From: Bacteroidetes bacterium GWF2_41_31
GTDB lineage: Bacteria; Bacteroidota; Bacteroidia; Bacteroidales; F082
Assembly (NCBI GenBank): GCA_001769215.1
Contig: MEOL01000003.1
Location: 95,224-159,223 of the forward strand
Reading direction: 5' to 3'
DNA: 64,000 bases
The position numbers and the translations under genes are program-made. Of this stretch, positions 44,844 through 53,771 are shown piece after piece (position 1 is the stretch's first letter; every line of letters begins with the position of its first letter). A model generated the notes under the pieces. That model saw nothing but the letters and a program-made list of their open reading frames with translations. It did no database searches and had not been told where the DNA came from.

Positions 44844-45722
44844 ATGAAAATGAAATTATTGATTTTAATCGTACTGCTTCTCTCTGGTTCATATATCTCA
44901 AACGCACAAGCCCAATGGAAATTCCATGTAGCTTTTGAAGATGCCACCAGTGCCAAAGACACTATTTGGTTTATTTGGGATACTACAGCTGTGTTTTATG
45001 GAATTGACACAGCTTTAGGGGAAGGTAATCCAAACATGAATTATAACGATTTTAATGTATATACTTTGACTTGGGACAGCTATCCAGATTATGATACTAC
45101 TAAAGTTGTGGCACACCCTTATGATTATAGTTTTGGAAGCACTATAGAAGCCATAAATTATGAGTTACCCATAACAATCACATGGGATTCAGCTTTATTA
45201 CATGCCGATTGGTTACCCCCAACACCTGTTGGGTGGGTAAACTATGCTCGTATTGATAACGATTATTTCTTCCTTTACAACAACAACGGACTGGCTCATC
45301 AATACGATATGACGCTTTCTGATTCGGTTACAGCGCCTTACGAAGGAAATACGGATCCGTGGGCATGGCAGGATTGGGTTCATTTTCCATTGGATGTTTT
45401 TCTAATTCAAGATCCAACTTTGGGTGTTCCTAATAATCCTTACAATCTTAACAATGTATTAAAATCCTACCCCAATCCTTTTGAGAAGTGCACAAACCTT
45501 GAATTATATCTTGAAAAAAAATCTTTTGTCGAATTATCTGTTTTCGACTTTCAAGGAAAGAAAATCAGAAGTTTCATAAATCAAACATTGAATAGCGGAA
45601 ATCATACATTAAAATGGAACGGACTTGACCAAGCCGGCAAGCCATGCAAGCCCGGACCGTATTTCATTTACCTCAATATTAATGGAACATCAATGCAATC
45701 AATTAATTTAATAAAGTATTAA
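44844..45722 (+). CDS. T9SS type A sorting-domain protein
   Basis: A 292-aa protein from ATG 44844; an in-frame ATG at 44811 only adds polar residues ahead of the signal peptide (MKMKLLILIVLLLSG, ending NAQA). Residues 20-195 are Trp/Tyr/Asp-rich with no recognised family (FIWDTTAVFYGID, PITITWDSALL). Residues 205-292 are a FlgD-like/type A sorting domain (YPNPFEKCTNLELYL, then VELSVFDFQGKKIRSF). It is exported to the cell surface or released. It is the first of four cargo genes in a row, with 16 bp to the next. Confidence 0.85.
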   Translation: MKMKLLILIVLLLSGSYISNAQAQWKFHVAFEDATSAKDTIWFIWDTTAVFYGIDTALGEGNPNMNYNDFNVYTLTWDSYPDYDTTKVVAHPYDYSFGSTIEAINYELPITITWDSALLHADWLPPTPVGWVNYARIDNDYFFLYNNNGLAHQYDMTLSDSVTAPYEGNTDPWAWQDWVHFPLDVFLIQDPTLGVPNNPYNLNNVLKSYPNPFEKCTNLELYLEKKSFVELSVFDFQGKKIRSFINQTLNSGNHTLKWNGLDQAGKPCKPGPYFIYLNINGTSMQSINLIKY

Positions 45723-45738
45723 CTTAAAATTTAAACTC

Positions 45739-46683
45739 ATGAAACAAAAGAAAATTCTATTACTAACCATTGGGCTGTTATTGCTACAATTGCAAACAAG
45801 TCTGGTGGCGCAGGAATATTTGCCATTTCCACAGGATAGTGCTGTGTGGTATTGCGTAGATTCAAGACCAGAATACGATCCCCCACCCCCTGTCTGGTAT
45901 GAAACTGATAAGTTTGAAGCAAAAGGGGACACTATGATAAACACAATTGTTTACACAAAACTTTATAGTAGTTCTGCTTTAAAAGGAAGATCATATTCCT
46001 ATGAAGGTGCCTATCGGGTGGATATTGAGACGGAAAGAGTGTACTTTATTGATAGTTATTATAATACCGAGTCGTTACTTTACGATTTTAGTTTAGTGCC
46101 AGGTGATACGATAATCATTTCAGGATCTGAATACGAACCCTACAATTTGATTTGCCTTGATACTTCAACAAAGATTATTAACAATGTCCCTCACCATTCC
46201 TATTTCATCTATTCTTATTTATCTAATGGAACTTATTGTTATACAACCTGGGTGAAAGGAATCGGAAGTTTGCGAATGCCTATTGAAACAGATATATTCT
46301 GTGCAGCCTCATTTGAGTGGGCCTGGGATCTATCATGTTTTTATTACAAAGACGAACATATCTACGAGTGGGCTGAAAATCCCTACTTTGAAGGGTGTAT
46401 AGGCACTAATGTTGGCACTGCGGAATATATTGAAGAAACTACCTTTATTATCGTGCCTAACCCTGTTACCGGAACATCTCATTTGGTATGTGCCATACAG
46501 GGTACTACTTTGTATGATTATAAAATAATCAGTATAGATGGGGAAATATTGCAAAGTGAAGAAGCCATAGAGCCCGGAAATATTATAATCAAAAAGCAAA
46601 ATTTTCCACCAGGGGTTTATGTGCTACGTTTACACGATCATGAAAATAACCATTATTACTCAAGAAAATTTATTATTAAATAA
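45739..46683 (+). CDS. T9SS type A sorting-domain protein
   Basis: A 314-aa protein with signal peptide (residues 1-26, ending LVAQ). Residues 27-230 form a beta-rich region with tyrosine-rich strands (YSYEGAYRVDIETERVYFID) and several cysteines (for example FCAASFEWAWDLSCFYY), of a type common among small T9SS proteins of Bacteroidota but without a named function. The C-terminal domain begins FIIVPNPVTGTSHLV near 233 and ends KFIIK, the usual basic finish. It lies 16 bp after one cargo gene and 11 bp before the next, so it is co-transcribed. Confidence 0.85.
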   Translation: MKQKKILLLTIGLLLLQLQTSLVAQEYLPFPQDSAVWYCVDSRPEYDPPPPVWYETDKFEAKGDTMINTIVYTKLYSSSALKGRSYSYEGAYRVDIETERVYFIDSYYNTESLLYDFSLVPGDTIIISGSEYEPYNLICLDTSTKIINNVPHHSYFIYSYLSNGTYCYTTWVKGIGSLRMPIETDIFCAASFEWAWDLSCFYYKDEHIYEWAENPYFEGCIGTNVGTAEYIEETTFIIVPNPVTGTSHLVCAIQGTTLYDYKIISIDGEILQSEEAIEPGNIIIKKQNFPPGVYVLRLHDHENNHYYSRKFIIK

Positions 46684-46694
46684 CCAGAATTATT

Positions 46695-49600
46695 ATGAAA
46701 CAAATTATTTATTTTATAACATTTATATGCGGTTTTACTTTGGTATCGCTGCATGCACAGCAGGTTGACAACTTTTATACAACCAAAGCAGTACTTGAAC
46801 CCTATTATAACAACCTTATCCAACAAAACGGTATCGACAATATGGAGGGAACTGGCTATAAACATTATAAACGATGGGTTGATTACTGGGAACCAAAATT
46901 ATACCCTGACGGTGATTTTGTTGCCTATCGTCAAAAACACGAACAATATATTTCTGATTTCATCATTGGAAATGCCTCACAATCAAATGCCCCATTTACA
47001 TTAGACTGGAAATTGATTGGCCCGGATAAAATGCCGGATGGTTCAGCAAAATGGGGTACAGGACTAGGTCAAATACATTATATCGCCTTCGACCCGAACG
47101 ACCCTACAAATCAGAAAATATTTGCCTGCTCACCTGTGGGAGGTTTGTGGAAGTCTATTGATGGAGGTGGGTCCTGGATTAATGCGGGAACAGACAAAGG
47201 ATTACCGCTTTGCGGAGTGTCAAGCATAGCTATCGACCCACAAAATAGCAATTCTAACTGGTTTATTACAACCGGTGATGCAGAAGGATTAAATCAAAAC
47301 ACATGGCAGGAAGCAATTGGCTTGTGGAGAACAACAGATGCGGGCAGCACCTGGCAGTTAATCGGACTTGACCAGGTTTGGAATATGCGCAAAGTAATAT
47401 TAAAATGGCATCAGAATAAAATACATCTTTTCGTGGCTACAACTTCAGGTTTATATGAATGTGAAGATGCCCTGGCAACCACCCCACAATTTAATGAGTT
47501 GATTGATGGTGACTTTTATGATGTAGAATTCGATCCACAAAATACTGGCATTGTTTACGCTTCAGGTACTGGTGCCACTACTTCCGTTTATAAAATAGAT
47601 TGGATCAATAATAATTATAACGAATTACCCAATCTTTCATCAATTCCTGTTGAAGAAGGGAGGCGTATAACAATTGAAATATCTGAAGCGGTACCGGATT
47701 ATCTTTTTATTGTTGCAACTTACAAAAAGACGGTAAATTTAGAAGATGCGTTTTTATACAAATATACCTTATCGACGAACGCTATTACCTCAAAAGGAAT
47801 GCTGCCTGATCAAGGACATAGTGAACAAGGTGTTGGCCCAGAGCGGGCAATGGGATGGACAATTTCGCCAATATTAAATAGCAATGGGGAACTTGTAATG
47901 GTTCATGGTAATACTGCTCCAATAAGACAATCAAATAATTTATTAGATGATAATAATTGTACTTGGACAGCGGTAACATCAACATATTGGTCCTGTGAAA
48001 TCCATGTTGATATGCATTATATGGTTTTTGAACCCGATGGTCAAACCCTTTGGGTTGGCAATGATGGGGGTGTTTATAAATCTACAATGCCGGATTTGAT
48101 TAATCACTGGGAAGAAAAAAACAATGGTTTAGCTGTTGCAACCGTTCATCATCTTGCAGTGAGCGAACTTGATAAAGATTTGGCATTAAGCGGAGCCTAT
48201 GATAATGGTTCAAACTTATATAAACGAAACAACAATCTCTGGAATGCAAAACACGTAGTTGACGGCGATGGTTTCCAATGTCAATTTGATTGGAGCAATT
48301 CTCAAATAATGTGGGCTAGCCCACAATATAGTGTTTATCATAGTGATAATGGCGGGCAAAATTTTATATACAAAGGTGGCAATTTATATTGGCATACATT
48401 TTTTATCCAAAACAATGTTTACCCTGAAATATTGTATGGCACTAATCAAAATGGTGTCAGACGCTCCATAAATAGAGGTAACTCCTGGGAAAATTATGCC
48501 AATTTCCCTGGTGTAACCTCTAATGATACATGGAGGGTAGCAAACTCTATTACCCATGGCAACTATGTTTATTCTTCATGGATAGGTAATACAGCAGGGA
48601 ATCCGCAAAAGGTTTTTAAATCAGTTACTGGTGGCGGCACAAGTACCAGCAATTGGGAAGATATTGGTTCACCAACTGAGGACAGGTGGATCAGTTCAAT
48701 CGCCGTAGATTATTTTAATCCCGATCATATCTGGGTTTCCGCAGGCAGCAAGGTCTATGACGTTAACACAATTACGCATCAATGGGATGACATGTCGACT
48801 GGGTTGCCAACTTATATTTCAATATCTCATTTGGAAATATTGCCGGGAGCCATCGGAACGCTCTATGCAGCTACTGGTTATGGGCTTTATTATTTTACTC
48901 CTGAAATGAATAGTTGGCAATATGTTGAAGGTAATATACCTAACGCTGAAATAACAGACATTCAGATTGACATGACCAATAAAAGAATTGCGGTAGGTAC
49001 TTTTGGAAGGGGTGTTTGGGAGGCTGATTTACCTTGTGTTTTTGATGGTGAAACGACCTCGATTACAAATAATCAAACTTGGGAGTTGGATCATTATATC
49101 GCGGGTGATTTAATAATCGAACCCAACAGTAGACTAACCATTTCCAATTCCATTGTTCGAATGATGGAGAATGCCAAAATCATCATCAAACCAGGAGCCA
49201 AGCTAATTATAGACGGAGGAAAATTATCCAATGCTTGCAACGAACCCTGGCAAGGCATCCAGGTCTGGGGTAACAAAACCGCACACCAATTCCCTGATGC
49301 CAATGGAAATTACCAACAGGGTTATCTAAAATTAATGAATGGAGCCATTATCGAAAATGCTATTGTAGCTGTGGATTTATGGAATCCCAATCAATGGAAT
49401 ACCACCGGCGGTATGATTTATGCCGATGGGGCCATTTTCCGCAACAATGCCAAGTCTGTTCATGCACTTCACTACCGCAATTTTAACCCGTATAATGCTT
49501 CACAGGAAATGGAATATGGCAGCAATTTTAAAAACTGTACCTTTGAAATTACGGCTGATTATCCCGGCGATGTTACCTTTTTCAAACATGTTGATTTAGC

Positions 49601-51620
49601 TTATGTAAATGGGATTGATTTCCAGGCATGTGATTTTAGCCTTGCTGAGAATGTAACAGGCGTAGCCCCCTGGAACCATGCCATTGCGGGTTATGATGCT
49701 AAGTTTGGGGTTAAAGCGATCTGTAACTCAACTCAATACCCTTGCCCTGAAGAAAGTTACGACAGGTGTACTTTTACAGGGTTTTGGAGTGCCATTAGTG
49801 CTGTAAATGATGGAGGTAGTGCGGTGTCTTTTAGCGTTAACAGGGGCGATTTTATTAACAACGCATACGGTGTCAGAACAACCAAAATGGACAATGCAAG
49901 TGTACTGTTCTCAGACTTCGAGGTAGGCAATTACAATGGTTGTGGAACAGGAATTTACACGGATCTGGTCACGGGTTTTGCTTTTGAAGAAAATGAGTTC
50001 AACAAATATGCCGGGGGGCCGGTTTCAAACTATTTTGGTATTGCAATCAATAATTCTGCGGCTGTAAACGAGGTGTATAAAAATAGCTTTAATGGGTTAA
50101 GCTATGCAAACTTTTCAGATGGGATTAACTGGAATTCAAATCATATTTATGAAGGATTAGCATATTATTGTAATGGCAACAGTAGTAACTATGCGGACTT
50201 TTTCGTGGCGGATTATGATATTCACCATCATTCCGGTATTCAATCTAATCAGGGTGCTGAAAACTACATGGCAGCAAACTCTTTTACCACAACTGGTGCC
50301 ACATGGCACTTTTATAACGGGGGCGAATACCAGGTTAATTATTACACCGACCCGAACAATACCATTGCAACACCGGAGTATATTTGGAACGTTAAACTTA
50401 TGTTTACTGAGGCAGAAAACACATGCCCATCCCATTATGGAGGTGGTTCTACACTTAATCTGGTACTTTCCACACAGCAAAAAACAAGCGCAGAACAGGT
50501 GTATCTCGATAATCTCACCGACTACAATAGCACGAAAGCACTATACGACAGTTATATTGACGGTGGTAACACCGATGAGGTAAAGTTGGACATTCAGACT
50601 TCACAACCTGGCGACATGTGGGCATTGCGTGCCCAATTGCTTGGAGATTCCCCACATCTATCGTTAGAAGTCCTGAAGGCAGCAGCTGATAAAACAGATG
50701 TGCTTACTGAGTCTGCCTTGTTCGATATATTGGCGGCTAACCCGGATGAGCTGAAGCGAGACACTTTAATAAGCTATCTTGAAAACAAGGAAGAACCACT
50801 TCCAGACTATATGATAGACTTGTTAGAACAACTTGCCGGGGGAACTACCTATAAAACTGCCTTGCAACAGCAAATGGCAGAATATAAACATACCTATTCC
50901 CGTGCGGCAAACGATATCGTTCGCAGTATTTTAAACGATACGGTTACGGATAACAACGAGTTAAGAAACTGGTTGGACAACCTGGGCGGGATTACTTCCG
51001 ACAGGCAAATCATTTCATCTTATGTTAGTGAAGCAAATTTTAATGATGCATTTACATTAGCAAACATGCTACCCTCATTGTACAATCTAAAAGGAAATGA
51101 TTCAATCGAACACCTGTATTACATTGATATGTTATCAATGCAACAAACATTGTATCAACAGGGAAGGAACACTTTTCAACTCGACAGTACCGAAAAAGCC
51201 AGCATATCTTATATTGCCAATAACAGCAAAGGAATTGCAGGTGCTCAGGCAAAAAGTATCCTTGAAGCCGTTTATAATGAATATTGTGCAGTTTGTCCCG
51301 ATGTTGAAGGTTCGGCAGGTTATAAAAGTGCAACAACGATAAACCCTGATGTTTTGGGAAAAATCTATGGTTTGGATGTTCAGGTCAAGCCAAACCCGGC
51401 TAACCAATGGGCCGAATTTTATTACACTTTACCGGATAAGGAAACATCGGGGAAAATCACTATATGGAATACCTCGGGCAGTATTGTTGAAACGATTGAA
51501 GTGAGTGGAAAACAAGGCCAAAAGCTTTGGGATACGCGTAATATACCTTCCGGGGTTTATCTTTACACAATTAATTCAGCTAGTTATAGTAAAACAGGTA
51601 AATTAGTTGTAAGCAAGTAG
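46695..51620 (+). CDS. Giant T9SS-secreted protein: sialidase-like propeller plus beta-helix
   Basis: A 1641-aa protein. The signal peptide (residues 1-22, ending LHAQ) is followed by a BNR/VPS10-type beta-propeller (about 100-770) with Asp-box-like motifs (SIDGGGSW near 153, TTDAGSTW near 213, SDNGGQNF near 553). Then comes a right-handed beta-helix (about 788-1240, beginning ITNNQTWELDHYI, with IIIKPGAKLIIDGG), a helical region of about 300 residues (1250-1550) rich in Leu/Asp/Glu, and a type A sorting domain (VQVKPNPANQ, about 1560 to end, finishing KLVVSK). Such proteins are surface adhesins or matrix components; glycosidase activity is not shown. It starts 11 bp after the previous gene. 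Confidence 0.9.
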   Translation: MKQIIYFITFICGFTLVSLHAQQVDNFYTTKAVLEPYYNNLIQQNGIDNMEGTGYKHYKRWVDYWEPKLYPDGDFVAYRQKHEQYISDFIIGNASQSNAPFTLDWKLIGPDKMPDGSAKWGTGLGQIHYIAFDPNDPTNQKIFACSPVGGLWKSIDGGGSWINAGTDKGLPLCGVSSIAIDPQNSNSNWFITTGDAEGLNQNTWQEAIGLWRTTDAGSTWQLIGLDQVWNMRKVILKWHQNKIHLFVATTSGLYECEDALATTPQFNELIDGDFYDVEFDPQNTGIVYASGTGATTSVYKIDWINNNYNELPNLSSIPVEEGRRITIEISEAVPDYLFIVATYKKTVNLEDAFLYKYTLSTNAITSKGMLPDQGHSEQGVGPERAMGWTISPILNSNGELVMVHGNTAPIRQSNNLLDDNNCTWTAVTSTYWSCEIHVDMHYMVFEPDGQTLWVGNDGGVYKSTMPDLINHWEEKNNGLAVATVHHLAVSELDKDLALSGAYDNGSNLYKRNNNLWNAKHVVDGDGFQCQFDWSNSQIMWASPQYSVYHSDNGGQNFIYKGGNLYWHTFFIQNNVYPEILYGTNQNGVRRSINRGNSWENYANFPGVTSNDTWRVANSITHGNYVYSSWIGNTAGNPQKVFKSVTGGGTSTSNWEDIGSPTEDRWISSIAVDYFNPDHIWVSAGSKVYDVNTITHQWDDMSTGLPTYISISHLEILPGAIGTLYAATGYGLYYFTPEMNSWQYVEGNIPNAEITDIQIDMTNKRIAVGTFGRGVWEADLPCVFDGETTSITNNQTWELDHYIAGDLIIEPNSRLTISNSIVRMMENAKIIIKPGAKLIIDGGKLSNACNEPWQGIQVWGNKTAHQFPDANGNYQQGYLKLMNGAIIENAIVAVDLWNPNQWNTTGGMIYADGAIFRNNAKSVHALHYRNFNPYNASQEMEYGSNFKNCTFEITADYPGDVTFFKHVDLAYVNGIDFQACDFSLAENVTGVAPWNHAIAGYDAKFGVKAICNSTQYPCPEESYDRCTFTGFWSAISAVNDGGSAVSFSVNRGDFINNAYGVRTTKMDNASVLFSDFEVGNYNGCGTGIYTDLVTGFAFEENEFNKYAGGPVSNYFGIAINNSAAVNEVYKNSFNGLSYANFSDGINWNSNHIYEGLAYYCNGNSSNYADFFVADYDIHHHSGIQSNQGAENYMAANSFTTTGATWHFYNGGEYQVNYYTDPNNTIATPEYIWNVKLMFTEAENTCPSHYGGGSTLNLVLSTQQKTSAEQVYLDNLTDYNSTKALYDSYIDGGNTDEVKLDIQTSQPGDMWALRAQLLGDSPHLSLEVLKAAADKTDVLTESALFDILAANPDELKRDTLISYLENKEEPLPDYMIDLLEQLAGGTTYKTALQQQMAEYKHTYSRAANDIVRSILNDTVTDNNELRNWLDNLGGITSDRQIISSYVSEANFNDAFTLANMLPSLYNLKGNDSIEHLYYIDMLSMQQTLYQQGRNTFQLDSTEKASISYIANNSKGIAGAQAKSILEAVYNEYCAVCPDVEGSAGYKSATTINPDVLGKIYGLDVQVKPNPANQWAEFYYTLPDKETSGKITIWNTSGSIVETIEVSGKQGQKLWDTRNIPSGVYLYTINSASYSKTGKLVVSK

Positions 51621-51632
51621 GTTTTTATCTTA

Positions 51633-51674
51633 AATTCGCTTTCTACCTGACTGTTTTCAGGTAGAAAGCGAATT
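51633..51674 (+). terminator. 18-bp perfect hairpin before the last cargo gene
   Basis: AATTCGCTTTCTACCTGA (51633-51650) pairs exactly with TCAGGTAGAAAGCGAATT (51657-51674) around a 6-nt loop (CTGTTT). Only AAAATAGC follows, without a T-tract, and the next ATG is at 51688. A processing, stability or attenuation role is as likely as termination. Confidence 0.65.
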
Positions 51675-51687
51675 AAAATAGCTGGTT

Positions 51688-53262
51688 ATGGCACTTCGAT
51701 TCTCGGAATTCTTGTTTTTGTTGATGTTTTCCCAATCTTTGTTTGGACAGTTGCAAGTTAACTGGCAGCAATGTTTTTGCAGCATGGATTATGACATTGC
51801 ATATGATATCGCTCAAACTGAAGGAGGATATTTGGTTGTTGGGATGCAGGAAGGTGGTGATGGACAAGTGACTTGTACCGAGGATCCAGGAATATGGCTG
51901 TTGAAAATTAACAATACAGGTAATCTTATTTGGGAAAAATGTTATGACCATGCTGCTGCTTATCGAATGACCCAGGCTTTTGGTAATTCAAATTATTATC
52001 TCATGGGAGCCACAATTTCTGAACCTTACCCTGATGTGCCAAATCTATGGATATCTAAAATGGATAGTACAGGCAGTTTTATTTGGGAAAGAACACTTGG
52101 AAATAACACAGGTATAAGTGATTACAATTTTTATAGCACTTCAACCAATGATGGTGGAGTTGCAGCTTCCGTTGATATTTTCTCTCAAGATGGTGATATT
52201 ACAAATTGGTATGGAAGTTATGATGGTTGGATTATTAAACTCGACAGTCTCGGAAATACAGAATGGGATTTTACAATAGGTACATCAAGCTCTGAGTTTA
52301 TAATTGGTATTACACAAACAATTGACAATGGGTATCTTGCCGGGTTGACCGCTATCCCTGATAGTGCAACGGGTAATATTAATTGTACACCATTTACGCC
52401 GGGTTTTGCTGATGCTATTATATACAAATTAGATTCTTTGGGCAATCCTGAATGGCACAGGTGTTATGGAGGAAGTCTTCATGATGGTGCAATAAGATTA
52501 TTAAGTCTTGATGATGGTTATTTAATAGCAGGATATGGCGAATCAGCCGATGGAGATTTAACAGGTTCAGGTTGGCATGGGGGCTCTGACGTATGGCTTA
52601 TTCACACTAATTTGTCCGGAGATATTATCTGGCAAAAATGTTACGGTGGCTCGAATGATGATGACCCTGAAAGAATATTCCAAACCTCCGATGGTGGTTT
52701 TATGGTTTTTGGCATTACTAAATCTTTCGATGGTGATGTAGTTGGGAACCCTTCAAACAGTCCGGAGAATCCTTCAATCTGGATATTTAAGGTAGATAGC
52801 ACTGGCGTCCTTTTATGGCAACAATGTATAGGTGGTCATGCCCGTGAACGTGTCCATGGGGTTATTCAAATCAGTGATTATAATTATGCTGTTGCCGGTG
52901 AAATGACTTTTAGCCCTTCGGGTGACGTAAACTGCTCAAATTTTATTTATGGTTCAAGTAATAACTATTGGGTATTTGGCATTTCGGATACCATTGTGAG
53001 TACTCCTGAAACTTCAGAGGTGAAATTGGATTTACAGGTATATCCCAATCCTGCTAAGGATCAGGTGACCTTTGAAACCACCGGTAACAAACCCGCAAGC
53101 ATTTTCGTCTATAACCACACCGGGCAGTTGGTGGAGAAAATGGAGATAACTAGTCCTACTACAAACTGGAATGTTAGTAGTTTGCCTCGTGGGTTGTACT
53201 TTTATCGTGCAGAACAGGATGGAAAAACGGTGGCTGGTAAATTTGTGTTGAGTGGCGAGTAA
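51688..53262 (+). CDS. T9SS type A protein with WxxxxGG-type propeller repeats
   Basis: A 524-aa protein with signal peptide (1-20, ending LFGQ). Residues 22-430 consist of about six to seven repeats of the form 'W-x-KCYGG...DGGY...G...DGDV...W-x-KxDSxGNxxW' (for example WQKCYGGSNDDDPERIFQ, DGGFMVFGITKSFDGD), a beta-propeller architecture common in marine and gut Bacteroidota. The C-terminal sorting domain begins LQVYPNPAKDQVTF near 449. It is the last gene of the four-cargo run, separated by 67 bp holding an 18-bp hairpin. Ligand unknown. Confidence 0.87.
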   Translation: MALRFSEFLFLLMFSQSLFGQLQVNWQQCFCSMDYDIAYDIAQTEGGYLVVGMQEGGDGQVTCTEDPGIWLLKINNTGNLIWEKCYDHAAAYRMTQAFGNSNYYLMGATISEPYPDVPNLWISKMDSTGSFIWERTLGNNTGISDYNFYSTSTNDGGVAASVDIFSQDGDITNWYGSYDGWIIKLDSLGNTEWDFTIGTSSSEFIIGITQTIDNGYLAGLTAIPDSATGNINCTPFTPGFADAIIYKLDSLGNPEWHRCYGGSLHDGAIRLLSLDDGYLIAGYGESADGDLTGSGWHGGSDVWLIHTNLSGDIIWQKCYGGSNDDDPERIFQTSDGGFMVFGITKSFDGDVVGNPSNSPENPSIWIFKVDSTGVLLWQQCIGGHARERVHGVIQISDYNYAVAGEMTFSPSGDVNCSNFIYGSSNNYWVFGISDTIVSTPETSEVKLDLQVYPNPAKDQVTFETTGNKPASIFVYNHTGQLVEKMEITSPTTNWNVSSLPRGLYFYRAEQDGKTVAGKFVLSGE

Positions 53263-53272
53263 AATTATATAC

Positions 53273-53305
53273 AACTTTTCCAAAGTCCCAAACTTTAGAA
53301 AAGTT
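53273..53305. repeat. Imperfect palindrome AACTTTTCCAAAGT
   Basis: AACTTTTCCAAAGT (53273-53286) and ACTTTAGAAAAGTT (53292-53305) are inverted copies differing at one position, with a 5-nt spacer. Sequences of the form CTTTTCCAAAGT...ACTTTGGAAAAG are familiar to me as dispersed repeats in Bacteroidota intergenic DNA. Confidence 0.55.
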
Positions 53306-53343
53306 ATGATATCCAAGTGCCAGCGGCACGACCGACCTTGTAA

Positions 53344-53368
53344 CCCCGGAATTCATTCCGGGGGTTTT
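53344..53368 (+). terminator. Hairpin terminator downstream of the cargo operon
   Basis: CCCCGGAA (53344-53351) pairs with TTCCGGGG (53356-53363), loop TTCA, followed by G and four T residues. It lies 81 bp after the last cargo stop, and part of a repeat could be serving as terminator. Confidence 0.6.
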
Positions 53369-53570
53369 GAGAACTAAACTTAAGAATTGATCCAAACAAA
53401 TGATGTATTCACAAAAACAGGAGCAAAGTAAGGTACGCGAAGCATTCGTGCGCCAGAGGAGGGGAAGCATTCGTGCCCCACAGAAGTCTTCAACATGTAC
53501 ACTCATCTATTCGAATGATATGCATGTAACCTGGATATAATTTGGACTGTTTTCCTAATCGCTACCAAAC

Positions 53571-53606
53571 AAAAAAGCCTCGCAATCTTCTGATTGCGGG
53601 GCTTTT
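53571..53606 (-). terminator. Terminator of tRNA-Pro
   Basis: A 15-bp stem with one G-U pair (53573-53587/53592-53606), TTCT loop; on the minus strand it is followed by six T residues. It starts 8 bp beyond the tRNA 3' end. Confidence 0.9.
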
Positions 53607-53613
53607 AATTTTG

Positions 53614-53688
53614 TCGGGGTAGAGTGATTCGAACACTCGACCTCCTGCTCCCAAAGCAGGCGCGCTAACCGGACTACGCTATACCCCG
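53614..53688 (-). tRNA. tRNA-Pro (UGG)
   Basis: On the minus strand a 75-nt cloverleaf: acceptor CGGGGTA/TACCCCG with discriminator A, anticodon stem CCTGC/GCAGG enclosing loop TTTGGGA (anticodon TGG), and T-arm GAGTG-TTCGAAT-CACTC. The 3' CCA is not encoded. It has a canonical promoter and a strong terminator and is therefore a single-gene unit. The anticodon UGG reads proline codons CCA/CCG and, by wobble, CCN. Confidence 0.97.
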
Positions 53689-53719
53689 AACGTTGATGAA
53701 CGTGCTGTTAAAGCAGCGG

Positions 53720-53749
53720 CAAAAGTACGATAATAAATGCCACTACCAA
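53720..53749 (-). promoter_or_regulatory. Promoter of tRNA-Pro
   Basis: On the minus strand TTGG (53746-53749), 18 bp, then TACTTTTG (53720-53727), a good Bacteroidota primary-sigma promoter. The -7 element ends 31 bp before the mature tRNA 5' end. Confidence 0.65.
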
Positions 53750-53771
53750 GTAAAAATGAATTTTTCAGTGT

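Larger units (their letters stand above)
53263..53570. other. Palindrome-rich gene-free spacer
   Basis: No coding gene. From left: an imperfect 14-bp inverted repeat (53273-53286/53292-53305), a small GTGCC/GGCAC hairpin (53317-53329), a CCCCGGAA/TTCCGGGG hairpin followed by TTTT (53344-53368), and two copies of GAAGCATTCGTGC (53439-53451, 53464-53476). The concentration of palindromes suggests one or more dispersed intergenic repeats. Confidence 0.55.

Noticed and set aside
50173..50583. 136-codon plus-strand frame within the 1641-aa protein gene
   Set aside because: Alternate-frame shadow of a continuous long coding sequence with a sorting domain at its end.
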